DNA of 64,000 bases, taken from NCBI GenBank assembly GCA_907163375.1, contig CAJQUW010013671.1, positions 248,001 through 312,000 on the forward strand, in the 5' to 3' direction. Made by a program: the position numbers and the translations under genes. Positions 41,922-52,220 of the stretch are shown piece after piece. The notes beneath the pieces are model-generated. The model saw only the letters and a program-made list of their open reading frames with translations, had not been told where the DNA came from and searched no databases. How positions within the stretch are numbered: position 1 is the first letter of the stretch; each line of letters opens with the position of its first letter. Origin of the DNA: Prostheceraeus crozeri (Eukaryota; Platyhelminthes; Polycladida; Euryleptidae).

Positions 41922-44900
41922 ATGGTAAGTTGAAAATTTCCTCTCTCATCTCCCTCAAACGTGTGGCTAATAGCATCTTCCTCAATTTCAGGCATCAACT
42001 TCATCACCAACACCCTCCCTTCTCGAGGAAAGTTTAGAGTTGTTGAGTCAAGGTAGGTTGTAACAATATACTGACACTTGAACAGAGATGAAAGAATGAT
42101 TTCTCTTTCAGGTGATACCAGTTCCATCTCGTGCGAGTCCATATCAACATTGTCGCGGGAATGCGACGATCGGCAATGTGCTGACTGTGGACACATCTTC
42201 ACGAGGAAGCGTGATCTCACCCGACACATCAAGCGAGGTGTTTGTCGACCTAAGCCGGCATCAATCTCCGAAGGTAGGGATGATTCTGTTAACGATGTCT
42301 CCTTTTCTTGCGACTTGTGCGCTCAGTCTTTCGAGACACGTTTTGAACTATCTTCGCACAGACTTCAACATACACACGCGAACGATACCTACACCAACGG
42401 TACCTCCTCTATCCGACTCACTGAAGTGTCCATAAATAATTTAGTGAGGAACTACCAGATGGACTCCTCAGAAACCATTGCTAACTTTGAGGAATGGTTT
42501 CATCAAAATTCATCATTGATAGAAGCGCTCTTCAACAATTTAGACAATTTTAGGATGAAGGCGCTCATCTATCTTAAAATAAAATATGTAAAAATCGACC
42601 ACCATACTGGACAAATAATAGAGAGGTTGGAGTTTCACATACCCTCCTCTCCTGCAACCGAAGTTGTAGACTGTGAGTCTTGGATAAATTTTCATATCCA
42701 AGGGTTAAAATTAAATATAGATAAATTTAACGAGCGTGATAGTGGACTCGTTTTTGATGGTATTGAGACCGCCATGATTAAAATCAGTTTATTAGGAAAT
42801 CATAGTGGTCGAGGCTCCTTTAAACTTCCGAAAAATTTAAGAAATAAAGCAGCAGTCATTTCTGTAGATTGCGAATCGCAATGTTTTAAGTATGCCGTCC
42901 TCTCCATTCTCCACTATAATGATGTGCAGAATAGTCGATACCGCAAGAGTAAGTATCAACAGTGGGAGAATGAATTAAACTTCGATGACTGTAATAGTGA
43001 CGATATGAAAATTAAAGATATAGAAAAATTTGAAAAATTGAACAACATCAAAATAGTTCTCCATGTTTGGGAAAAAGGATTGAAGGGTGTGCGCTACAAC
43101 TCGCGTTCGAGTTGTTATGAACGTACAGTAAACCTGTTATTAGTAAAACAGGATGATAGTGAGGAATGGCACTACTGCGGTATTCCCAAAATCTCTCGCT
43201 TATACCACCACTTAGAAAACTCTAGTAGAGAGTTATATTACTGCGACAGATGTATTCGCCACTTTAGGAGGAAAACTAAATTTGAAACTCATTACGAATG
43301 GTGTAAGCGAGGTAAACTGCAAATGGAGCGCATGCCCAAAGATAAGGAGTTTTCATATAGAGAGAATGGTGATGAATTAAGTCCTCTTCGTGTCATCTAT
43401 GCTGACATCGAATGTTATATCGATGATAACATCCATCGACCAGCAGCCATTTCCTGCTATGAAGTATGGCATGATCACTTTAGGGGTAGGCAAAATAAAA
43501 TGCGCGTCTGGCAAGGTGAGGATTGTATTTACCAATTCCTACAATTCCTCGAACAGGCTGTAAAATTTCAACAAAAACATGATGGTGAACTCTATCGCAG
43601 ATCATTGCATATGACAGCAGATGATCAAGCAAAATTTGATAGTTGCAACATTTGCCCCAAATGTAGGAAAACATTTGACGATGATAAGATTAAGAAAGTG
43701 CGCGACCATGATCACATCACTGGTAAATTTAGAAACGCACTCTGTTCAAAATGCAATTTTTCACTTAGGATGAAACGGCGTACATTACCCGTCATTTTCC
43801 ATAATTTCAAGGGCTACGACAGCCATATGATAATAAAAGGAGGTTTAGGTCAAATGAAAGAGTGGAAGCTTGATGTAATAGCGCAAACGAGAGAGAAGTT
43901 TATGGCCATGACAGCAAAAGTGCCTGTCGATAAAACTAAAGAAAATAAGACGGTCTATTTTGATATAAAATTTTTAGATTCCTACCAATTTATGACTGCT
44001 TCACTGGCCTCTCTCGTGCAAAATCTAAAGTCTCTTCCACTAACACAAAATCTTAAGAAACAATACCCAAATCTAACCGATGAAGTCATCACACGGAAAG
44101 GAGTCTTTCCATATGCATATTTTGATGCGATTAGTAAACTCGGCGAGACTTCTCTTCCGCCCATAGATAAATTTAAAAATGATTTGACCGGCGCAGAATG
44201 TAAGACCGAAGATTATGATCATGCACAAGATGCATGGATAAAATTTGACTGCCATACATTTGGCGAATATATGATTGCCTACCTTAAGTTAGATGTATTT
44301 TTGCTGGCTGATGTATTTCAGGAGTTTCGACGAGTGGCATTAGAAGAAGATAAGTTAGATCCCGTCCACTTTGTCAGTCTGCCAGCCATGTCATTTAAGT
44401 CTGCTTTTAAAATGACTGGTGAGACCATTCATCTCTTACAAGATCCAGAGATGTATAATTTATTTGAGCGAGGAATTCGCGGTGGTCTCACATTTGTAAA
44501 TAAACATAGGTTAAAATCTGAAACAGTAGGCAATGACCAGACTCATCTGAAGTATTATGACCAAAATAATTTGTATGGTAGTTCATTATCCAAACCGCTA
44601 CCTCACTCTGAGTTTAGCTGGTTAGATGATAGTGATATTCAACATTTCTCCAACCCTTCTAACATACTAGCAATTCCAGATGAAGGTGATTGGGGATATT
44701 ATTTTGAGATAGATCTAATCTATCCAAATAATATTAAACATAAAACCGTAGATTTTCCACTCGCACCCGAATCAGGTGAAGTGAGTAAAGATATGTTTTC
44801 CGACTTTATGAAACAATTTCATAAAGATTTAGAATCATGTGGACAACCCGACTATAAGCCTTGTCGCAAACTTTTACTCACCCAGTATGATAAAGAAAAC

Positions 44901-45908
44901 TATCTAGTCCACTTTAGCATCTTAAAATTTTATTTAGAAATGGGTATGATTTTAAAAAGAGTTCACCGCATTATTAAATTTAGACAGAAAGCCTTCCTCA
45001 AGCCATATATTGATAGCAACAGCCAGAAACGTGCACTAGCCCAAAATAACTTTGAAAAAGATTTTTATAAATATAAGAACAACAGTCTATTTGGTAAGAC
45101 GATGGAGGATGTTAGAAAGCGCGTAAACTACAAACTAGTTAATGATGATCAAAAGTATCACAAATTGACCTCATCACCTCTATTCATCGATAGAGACATT
45201 ATCGATGAGGACCTTATAGGTGTTAAAATGATAAAATCTGAAGTTGAGTTGTGCAAACCCATCTATATTGGTCAAGCTGTACTAGATTATTCTAAGCTTG
45301 AAATGTACCAACTCTTTTATAAAATACTAAAACCATGTCCTCTCGTAAAAGAGGTTCGTTTGTTGGGTGGTGATACAGATAGTTTCTTTTTAGGTATTAC
45401 CACTCAAAAAGATTTAAATTTCAATGAAGTAGGAAAATCTTTAGAAAGATATTTTGATACATCAAATTATCCTGCTGATCATCCACTCTACTCCATCAAA
45501 AATAAGGCAAAACTTGGCTGCTTTAAGGATGAGACAGCAGGGAAGGAAATAGATGAAATGATTCTCCTCCGTCCAAAAATGTATTCTATGAAATTAAAGG
45601 ATAGTGATGATAGCATTAAGCGCGCTAAAGGCATATCAAAATCCATTGTGCAAAATATGAAACATAAGAATTTCAGGAAAGCCTATAGAAATAAAAATAT
45701 AACGTTTGTCAATATGACAATCTTAAAATCTAAGTCGCATGAGATCAAAACTCATACTTTTAGGAAACGGGCGCTTTCAGCATGGGAGGATAAGAGGTGC
45801 TGGCTAGAACACAACATATCTCTTCCACATGGACATCCTGACACAAACATACCACCACCCAAAAGAATTAAACTCACACTACCACATTCAGGAGACGTCT
45901 TAGCATAA
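41922..45908 (+). CDS. polB: P2 protein-primed family-B DNA polymerase
   Basis: Splicing gives ATG alone in exon 1 (41922-41924), exon 2 41992-42052 and exon 3 42112-45908, about 1286 residues. Domains: C2H2 fingers (CADCGHIF, CDLCAQSF), an N-terminal helical domain (about 100-260), another finger (CDRCIRHF), and exonuclease motif YADIECYID (about 451). Next come an endonuclease VII-like DHDHITG block (about 552), motif A DQNNLYGSS (about 838), motif B KNNSLFGKT (about 1009) and motif C GGDTDSFF (about 1106). All catalytic Asp residues are kept and the frame is open. It replicates linear element DNA from a terminal protein. P1 has the broken homologue. Confidence 0.94.
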
Positions 45909-46213
45909 TCATCCTTAACTTAGTATTTTGATGTTGATTTCTGTAGATAAACATTGTTGTTTTATGTATCGCATGAGATTGTTTTTTCCTTGTGAATATG
46001 TGTCCACATCTGTACATTCCCCATGTGATGACTTTTCCACTGAAAGACATTTTTCCTATCCCTGTATATTTCCACCCTTCACGAAGTAAAAAGACTTTTT
46101 GTATATAACAATGTTTATTGAAGTGCGCTCATGTATATATTTTCAGTGGATGTTGTATAAAGTCTATTGCTTCACATTCATGTACATATTTCAATAAACA
46201 TATCACAATGACT
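45909..46213. other. Convergent 3' region of P2
   Basis: No gene. It contains AATAAA-like signals for both converging units and an imperfect CACAT/ATGTG hairpin near 46005-46025. Confidence 0.5.
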
Positions 46214-47764
46214 TCACTTTGTTTTCCGAAACACTAACGTTATGAGGGATTTAGTATCTTTCACATGGATGCACTCTTGTAAACCATTGGTAATTTTGAT
46301 AGCAATAGAGGGTATAGTTTGTTTGACGACGGGATGATAGAAAATAGATTCAAACATCTTCTCGACTATTCCATATGAAGCGTCTTTATCATGAATGAAA
46401 TCACGTAAAATGTATTCTTTTTTCTCACCAACAGAAATAGGTAGAATCAAATCACTTTGAATGTAAAGGTGCTGTTCATGTTTATCAAGTGTCATTGGTG
46501 TTTCTATACCAATCGTATGCGCAGCAGCAAACACAGTTTGTAGCATTGAAAAACCAAAGAGTTTTTTCAAATTTTTACTCAATTGACATTGAATGTCATC
46601 ACCCAGTTTCAGAACAACGCGTTGATTTTCAATTGAAAACGAAATGTGGTGTGTCTTTACATCATATTTACTTTTCATCACATGCTTCAACTTCTGTTGT
46701 ATATAAGGATTTACTACATGAATGAAGCTTTCAACTGTATGATATAGACGCGGCATTATATTGATAGCAACTTTAGATTCTTCATAAGACTGGTAAATTT
46801 TCTTGATGCGATCGCCATAGATGTCCACCCACCATTCATCATTAACTGAATCAGCTTTAGTGTGATATTCATGAGAAGCATACACCACACCGCTTCCAAT
46901 AATAGGTGTATAATGTCTTACAAAATGACGCAAGGTTGGAGAGAAATAAACTGTAAGTTTGTCATTATATTTCTGAATAACCAACTTATTTTTGTCCGCC
47001 ATAATTTTCTCTCCATACTTCTTACCCACAGTCTCATTCCATCGTTTTACTAACTCAATAAGTGATAAAGGTTGAACACCACGCTTTTTCAAAATGATGC
47101 GTTCTTCGCATTCTACAACATCTTCATCAAATATTTTAAATCTATAATGAAATTTGTTGATTCGATTTGAATAAACTTTTCTAACATTTGCAGTAGCAAT
47201 TGACGTTAGATGTAGTCCATGACCAAAACCGAGATGCGGATAGAATTCACTATCCAACCTCAGCGTAAGACCTTTAGTAAAAGAATGAAAGCGGAGGAAC
47301 TGTCTCCCACTCCAATGATAGATAGTAAACTCATAAGCTTTCTGATTTTTATTCTTCATGATGGAAGTATTACCACTGTTGAATGCCTTAATAATTTTCT
47401 CATTCCCAAATGGCTCATAAGAATCTGATTTTATCTGAATCCATTCATAGTTCCACTTTCCATCTGATGTTAAATTGTATGGGAACTGAAATGCATTATT
47501 CATCGTTATTCCATCATGGGTGCGAGGAGTCAATATCATTTCTTCCAAATCATTCACATTCTGAATATTGCTATCATAGCAAATACTAGAAACGCCAACC
47601 TCCCATTCACCTTCTAAATGCAGTGGGCGATTTAATTCTACTCGATAGTCTGATGGTTTATTTTTGGGAAATTTATTCATAGAAGCATTACTGGGCAAGT
47701 AGATTAGAAACGAGTCCTTATTTTCACTTTCCATATTATTCACATTGGAAAAATATATTAGCAT
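46214..47764 (-). CDS. P2 penton-like protein, copy 1
   Basis: 516 residues from ATG 47764 (alternative ATG 47734). The N-terminal signature FLIYLPSNASMNKFPKNKP and LEGEWEVGVSSI is that of the Polinton 'LPSN' protein. The C-terminal domain ends in strands. The closely related gene 47774-49171 follows directly upstream, so this is a tandem pair, whereas P1 has one such gene. Probable penton-like minor capsid protein; the second copy may have specialised, for example as a fibre or attachment protein (inference). Here the gene is the most leftward of the late block and ends at the convergent region. Confidence 0.65.
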   Translation of the reverse strand: MLIYFSNVNNMESENKDSFLIYLPSNASMNKFPKNKPSDYRVELNRPLHLEGEWEVGVSSICYDSNIQNVNDLEEMILTPRTHDGITMNNAFQFPYNLTSDGKWNYEWIQIKSDSYEPFGNEKIIKAFNSGNTSIMKNKNQKAYEFTIYHWSGRQFLRFHSFTKGLTLRLDSEFYPHLGFGHGLHLTSIATANVRKVYSNRINKFHYRFKIFDEDVVECEERIILKKRGVQPLSLIELVKRWNETVGKKYGEKIMADKNKLVIQKYNDKLTVYFSPTLRHFVRHYTPIIGSGVVYASHEYHTKADSVNDEWWVDIYGDRIKKIYQSYEESKVAINIMPRLYHTVESFIHVVNPYIQQKLKHVMKSKYDVKTHHISFSIENQRVVLKLGDDIQCQLSKNLKKLFGFSMLQTVFAAAHTIGIETPMTLDKHEQHLYIQSDLILPISVGEKKEYILRDFIHDKDASYGIVEKMFESIFYHPVVKQTIPSIAIKITNGLQECIHVKDTKSLITLVFRKTK

Positions 47765-47773
47765 ACGTTTGCA

Positions 47774-49171
47774 TTAACTCTTCATTCGGAAATGGAGTGT
47801 GATACTTGTCACAGCATCTTTATGAAAAGGAATCAACGCACCAGCATCGTCATAAATGGCAATATCAATTTGTGGGATGTAGTTTGATTTCAGCTTTGTA
47901 TAATGCACTTTCTTGAAAGTATGCTCAGATAAAATACTGCAGCTCTTTGGCTGGTATGGTATCATTGCTAGCAATGGAGCTTCAACATCTCCCACACGTA
48001 CATCTTCACCAATATTGGAATATATCTGAAAATAGTTAATACGACGCGATAGCGACATGTCTGCGCTAGCTTTGGTTACAGTACCACTTTTAAAGATATT
48101 TTGGTCAAAACCCAAAATGTCCATTAGAGTTTTATCCATAATTAGTTCAATACCTTTTCCACTTATAGTGAGAGACAAAGTACCTTCTTTTTCAGAAAAT
48201 GAAATATGTTGGTCATTAATCACTTCATTTAAATAATCTACAACCAATTTAACTGAAGTAATGATGCGAGGCATCAGCACTCTTGTTTCATGTAAGATAC
48301 CACCGAAAGGCTCTACACACTTTCTGTATAAAGATACGGTCCATTCTGTATCAAATTGATTTGACCTTTCACATGGTAAATGTTGCATATTAAATTTTCC
48401 ATGAACAGCTGCAGAATGATGTCGCAAGAACTGATGAAAATCTTTTGAACAAACTAATACTAGATCATCATCATTTAATTTACTTATTGCAATATGATTA
48501 GATGATTTAATATAAGTCAATGTTGCCACTTGTTTACCATCAACTCGAAGGAGATAATTAAATTTCTTCAATAATGTTTCAGGAGTCATGTTTGTCTTTC
48601 TTGGCTTAATCACAATCTTCTTCACCAACGTTTTCTCACTTTTTGGAATAAGATCTACATAATAAGCTTCCTCTCGATATATTAACTGTTTATGAGCACT
48701 TATGTGGTAATTAACGTTAAAATTATCATAGCTTGTCAAGGCGCTAGCGAGGTAACCTAAATCATTTCTTAAACTTGGACTTAAACCAACAATCCAATCT
48801 TTCTCAACTACATGATGTATATAAGTATAATCATCATTGTGTGGAGTAAATTGGGCAATATGTTTACACGCTTTATTCAAGAAATCATATATAAACTTTT
48901 TACATGATAAGAGATCTTTCTTTGGCCACTGTGGAATGTATACTCGGCAGCCCTTTTCACATTGGTAAGCAGCTGTACGTCTCATATTAATAGTCATCAC
49001 CTCATGATCAAAAGTATAGACACAGTTGCTATAAACAAGTTGAGTAACACCCACTTCCCAATTCCCATTTAGCTGTTGTGCATGATCAATGGGAGTAGAA
49101 AAGAGTGCGGCTCGATTACTAGTAAATCTCTTTGTAGCCGCATTGCTAAGCAAAATATGATAAAACGACAT
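47774..49171 (-). CDS. P2 penton-like protein, copy 2
   Basis: 465 residues from ATG 49171. It starts SFYHILLSNAATKRF and has LNGNWEVGVTQLVY, like copy 1, and a C-terminal VGDVEAPLLAMIPY block shared with the P1 protein. The P1 single gene resembles this copy in that block, so copy 2 may be the ancestral-type protein. The frame is intact. The start is back to back with the rightward PC4-like gene at 49207, a compact divergent promoter of only ~35 bp. Confidence 0.65.
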   Translation of the reverse strand: MSFYHILLSNAATKRFTSNRAALFSTPIDHAQQLNGNWEVGVTQLVYSNCVYTFDHEVMTINMRRTAAYQCEKGCRVYIPQWPKKDLLSCKKFIYDFLNKACKHIAQFTPHNDDYTYIHHVVEKDWIVGLSPSLRNDLGYLASALTSYDNFNVNYHISAHKQLIYREEAYYVDLIPKSEKTLVKKIVIKPRKTNMTPETLLKKFNYLLRVDGKQVATLTYIKSSNHIAISKLNDDDLVLVCSKDFHQFLRHHSAAVHGKFNMQHLPCERSNQFDTEWTVSLYRKCVEPFGGILHETRVLMPRIITSVKLVVDYLNEVINDQHISFSEKEGTLSLTISGKGIELIMDKTLMDILGFDQNIFKSGTVTKASADMSLSRRINYFQIYSNIGEDVRVGDVEAPLLAMIPYQPKSCSILSEHTFKKVHYTKLKSNYIPQIDIAIYDDAGALIPFHKDAVTSITLHFRMKS

Positions 49172-49206
49172 TTTTATATTGCTAATCTGCAACTTTGCAT
49201 AACATC

Positions 49207-49563
49207 ATGAAGACTTGGATTTTGGACTCTCTACAATATATCAGAGTTGATCGTGATGGAAACGTACATTTCAAAAATTCTCATGGTCATACATCAAGAG
49301 GAATTACATTAACATGGCGACAATTTGTCAACCTCAATGATATCATGAGGGATTTGGAATATTTTGAAACATTAAGATTCATCTCCCTGGGTGATCAAGT
49401 TTGGCTTCAACATTACAGAAATGAAATTCAAATCTACCATTCTCATTCCGCAAACTGTTTCTCATTTCGCAAATACAATTGGGAGAAGTATAGAAGATAC
49501 ATACATCGCTCCATCATGACATTTATTCGTCGTGAGTTCATCGCCCTACTATGCAAATCTTAA
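49207..49563 (+). CDS. P2 PC4-like protein A
   Basis: 118 residues from ATG 49207. Two strand-helix units are visible: RGITLTWRQFVNLNDIMRDL (about residues 37-56) and IQIYHSHSANCFSFRKYNWEKYRRYIH (about 77-105). Both resemble the PC4/Sub1 pattern of basic strand, 'GI.L' and helix. It is closely related to the next gene (shared LDSLQ, IMxDLxYF, YHS, WEKY and HRSI), so this is a tandem duplication. It lacks the acidic tail of the longer copy. Predicted single-stranded DNA or promoter-DNA binder; similarity is by eye. Confidence 0.45.
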   Translation: MKTWILDSLQYIRVDRDGNVHFKNSHGHTSRGITLTWRQFVNLNDIMRDLEYFETLRFISLGDQVWLQHYRNEIQIYHSHSANCFSFRKYNWEKYRRYIHRSIMTFIRREFIALLCKS

Positions 49564-49585
49564 TCAGACATGACTATCACGCACC

Positions 49586-50236
49586 ATGAGTTGGAAATTA
49601 GATTCCCTACAACGTATTGAAACGGATCATGATCGAAACGTCTATTTCAAAGATTCAACTGGAAATGTGAGAAGAGAGTTTGCTTTATCTTATCGCCATT
49701 TTCAATCTCTACATCATATCATGAAGGATTTAAAATACTTCTATATGAAAAGACATTCACGTATTGGAAATCGCATCTGGTTGCGCGTCAACAATCGGCG
49801 AATTCAACTCTATCATTCCCAACTTCATACTAACTTCACATTTCATCAAGGTAGTTGGGAAAAGTATAAAAGGAAGGTACATCGCTCAATTTACTCATTC
49901 TTTCATCATGAAGCGCCATCGCTACACCATCGTCAACATTCTCCGTCGCTTCAGACTCTACACCAAAATCGATCTCACAACATTACACCAACAGCTTCCA
50001 AACAGCAAGTATTACCCGGGTCGTCCTCAAATGTTAGTGGTGAAGATGAACAATTCACGGAATCTTCAACTCTTCCCAAATGGGACTGTACAGATTCTCG
50101 GCGCCCTTTCTCATTCATCGGCGCAGTCAATGCGCTTAGAGCTACAAAGACTACTACGTCGGATATGGAAGAGGGAGAGGTGTGTGATGTCGAATCTGAC
50201 TGTGGACAATATGGTGATCTCTACTCAATTGAGTGA
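49586..50236 (+). CDS. P2 PC4-like protein B with Ser-rich acidic tail
   Basis: 216 residues. Residues 1-110 match protein A throughout. Residues 110-216 are His/Ser/Gln-rich and end acidic (DMEEGEVCDVESDCG). This tail overlaps the TBP-like gene (49908-50453) in another frame, so its sequence is constrained by that gene. The acidic tail might act as an activation region. P1 17119-17679 is the counterpart, also with a charged tail overlapping the TBP-like gene. Confidence 0.5.
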   Translation: MSWKLDSLQRIETDHDRNVYFKDSTGNVRREFALSYRHFQSLHHIMKDLKYFYMKRHSRIGNRIWLRVNNRRIQLYHSQLHTNFTFHQGSWEKYKRKVHRSIYSFFHHEAPSLHHRQHSPSLQTLHQNRSHNITPTASKQQVLPGSSSNVSGEDEQFTESSTLPKWDCTDSRRPFSFIGAVNALRATKTTTSDMEEGEVCDVESDCGQYGDLYSIE

Positions 50237-50453
50237 CAGTCTATCATTTTTGAAGATTCGTACCAGCAGTTACAGTTTGTGTTATGAACCCGAACTTTTT
50301 CCTGCAGCTCTCATTAGTTGTTGGTTACCTGTGCATGTGGCAATCTTTCATAATAGTAAAGTGATCATTACTGGACTAAAATCTCATGTACAAGCAAATA
50401 TGATCCTAGACTATCTCATTGAGTATGTACGTACCCAGCGGATTGTAAAATAA
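49908..50453 (+). CDS. P2 TATA-binding-protein-like factor
   Basis: 181 residues from ATG 49908. Repeat 1 (about residues 38-85) has RPQMLVVKM...LQLFPNGTVQILG. Repeat 2 (about 112-170) has YEPELFPAALI...VAIFHNSKVIITGLK. The YEPELFP string is identical to cellular TBP. Phe residues in LQLFPNG, ELFPAA and AIFHNS match three of the four intercalating Phe of TBP; the first is replaced. The N-terminal ~35 residues are basic. It overlaps the PC4-like gene by 329 bp, as in P1. Probably binds TATA boxes of P2 genes, alone or with host TFIIB or a viral partner (inference). I know of TBP-like genes in large DNA viruses, but not of a described Polinton one. Confidence 0.82.
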   Translation: MKRHRYTIVNILRRFRLYTKIDLTTLHQQLPNSKYYPGRPQMLVVKMNNSRNLQLFPNGTVQILGALSHSSAQSMRLELQRLLRRIWKRERCVMSNLTVDNMVISTQLSDSLSFLKIRTSSYSLCYEPELFPAALISCWLPVHVAIFHNSKVIITGLKSHVQANMILDYLIEYVRTQRIVK

Positions 50454-50479
50454 AAAACAATTTTTCCAACATGATGTTT

Positions 50480-50941
50480 TTATTTCAAATCATGATAGAA
50501 CTTACAAATCATTTTTTCATTAGAGGATGGATTACATGAAAAGTTTTGAATAACAGATGCAAATCGAGATACATGTAAACGTCTTAAGATGAAGTACAGT
50601 ACAAAAGCACCACACGTTGATGAAAGTGGATGTTGTAGTATGCGTTCATTTCGCTGATATTGACGCGTATGTTTTCTCAACCACTGCTGTGTTGGTATAT
50701 TTGGAGGTTGAGCAAGAGAGTCAAATAGTTCACCACGTCGGTCTTCTCCAATAAAGATCGCTTTCCAATGCTCACCGCCTAAATTCTGTGAATGAGTGTT
50801 TAGCACAATAAAGATGGGATAGTGATTTACTGCAGGTGGTAAGGTATCGAGTGAATAGACATTATCGAAAGCTTTCAACGTCGCTTCGTCTGCATTACGC
50901 TGCACTTTAGTCTTAATATCGTCAGCAGTCAACCAACTCAT
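50480..50941 (-). CDS. PRO: P2 adenain-type cysteine protease
   Basis: 153 residues. Catalytic His in GGEHWKAIFI, acidic residue in ELFDSLAQP, Gln in ILQHPLSS and Cys in STCGAFVLYF. Same family and length as P1 PRO. Its ATG overlaps the MCP stop codon (TAATG at 50937-50941). It matures virion proteins by cleaving after specific motifs, probably inside the particle. Confidence 0.92.
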   Translation of the reverse strand: MSWLTADDIKTKVQRNADEATLKAFDNVYSLDTLPPAVNHYPIFIVLNTHSQNLGGEHWKAIFIGEDRRGELFDSLAQPPNIPTQQWLRKHTRQYQRNERILQHPLSSTCGAFVLYFILRRLHVSRFASVIQNFSCNPSSNEKMICKFYHDLK

Positions 50942-52218
50942 TAACGATTATACTGAAGAATCACGTCACGATACTTTGTAATTTCAATATTTGAATCGAA
51001 GACTGCATAAATTAATACATTGATCGTCTCAGGTAGTGTTCTTTTGAACGTCAAATCCAAACGAATATTATGAGGCACGCTCGCTTGACGATAGGGTGCA
51101 CTAATATCGCTGTCAGCAGTCAAATCAAATGCATAAATAGTATATCCACTCTTAAACTCTTTCATAGTCAGTCCGTTGGTGTCATCCGTATTGTAAAAGC
51201 CAAAAACATCCATAAAATCAACATAACTGCGCATAAATTGATCCGAAGCAAAATCTGGTTTGTAGGGTGGACCAGGATGACTCACACCATTTACACGTAA
51301 AGCAATTTCACTTAACTGATTGTGTTTAAAATTGAAAGGATTCTTCTTTATATTACCATTAAATGCATCATTTTCAACCATTGCCACCATGAGGAGCTTC
51401 GGTGCTTCCGATGGAAAGAGGCCATCTTTCATGAAACTCTTTTGATCTTTCGGAATTGTAAAGGTGAGAAGCTTTGTATGCTGAACGGGGTAAATGGCAT
51501 TTTGGCGGTTAAGGCCTTCAGCATGCCCTCTAATGACACTTGGATTCGGTACTACTCGACGAATGTAAAGTGCAATATCTTCCACATGAATTCTAAAATT
51601 GTCAACTTTAGCAAATGCATTCAGCGCAAATTCAGGCTTATTCAATGTCAGCTTGAGTCGCATGCTGGTATTACACAGTAAAAACTTTGACTGTCTAAAG
51701 AAGTCTAAATTCAGCGGACCATTTAGCTGACATACTCTACTATCTTTAATCATAGCAGATCGCTTTACAAAGCCACTGTTTGTTTCAACATCAAATTTTC
51801 CTGCTTCATCTCTGTACCATCCCATGGCTTCCATATGACTTTTTTGTGCTGCTGGATGAAACTGTGATACATGATTGAAATATGATTTATAGGGATAATC
51901 GCTTTGACCACCTTCCACCTGCTGCTCTCCAATCGTTAGAGAAACATCACGAAGTAATGTAGTCAATGGTAAATTGTTCAGTCCAACTTTATGTGCATCG
52001 TCAATAGCAGTTCCATCTGCTTGCTGAATTCTAAACCTCAAATCAAGCATCGCATAACTCAAATCTATGTAGTCATCACTACCACCAGGAATAACAAATT
52101 CAATGGGGCCAGCATTCTCAGCTGTTCGAGGATGATAATCTACAATACTTGAACTAAGAATATCTGTCTGTATGGCTTGTTGATCGAACAAACAAAAACC
52201 GGAAGTTTTACACTCCAT
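50941..52218 (-). CDS. MCP: P2 major capsid protein (double jelly-roll)
   Basis: 425 residues, intact. The N-terminal strand IEFVIPGGSDDYIDLSYAML, the NLPLTTLLRD block and the VEGGQSDYPYKSYF segment are hallmarks of the F54H12.2-like/PY family of Polintons and adintoviruses. NPFNFKHNQL and DDTNGLTM follow. Predicted to form trimeric hexon-like capsomers on an icosahedral virion. The alternative that this is another structural protein is less likely, because length and order (next to PRO) fit MCP. Confidence 0.82.
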   Translation of the reverse strand: MECKTSGFCLFDQQAIQTDILSSSIVDYHPRTAENAGPIEFVIPGGSDDYIDLSYAMLDLRFRIQQADGTAIDDAHKVGLNNLPLTTLLRDVSLTIGEQQVEGGQSDYPYKSYFNHVSQFHPAAQKSHMEAMGWYRDEAGKFDVETNSGFVKRSAMIKDSRVCQLNGPLNLDFFRQSKFLLCNTSMRLKLTLNKPEFALNAFAKVDNFRIHVEDIALYIRRVVPNPSVIRGHAEGLNRQNAIYPVQHTKLLTFTIPKDQKSFMKDGLFPSEAPKLLMVAMVENDAFNGNIKKNPFNFKHNQLSEIALRVNGVSHPGPPYKPDFASDQFMRSYVDFMDVFGFYNTDDTNGLTMKEFKSGYTIYAFDLTADSDISAPYRQASVPHNIRLDLTFKRTLPETINVLIYAVFDSNIEITKYRDVILQYNR

Positions 52219-52220
52219 GA

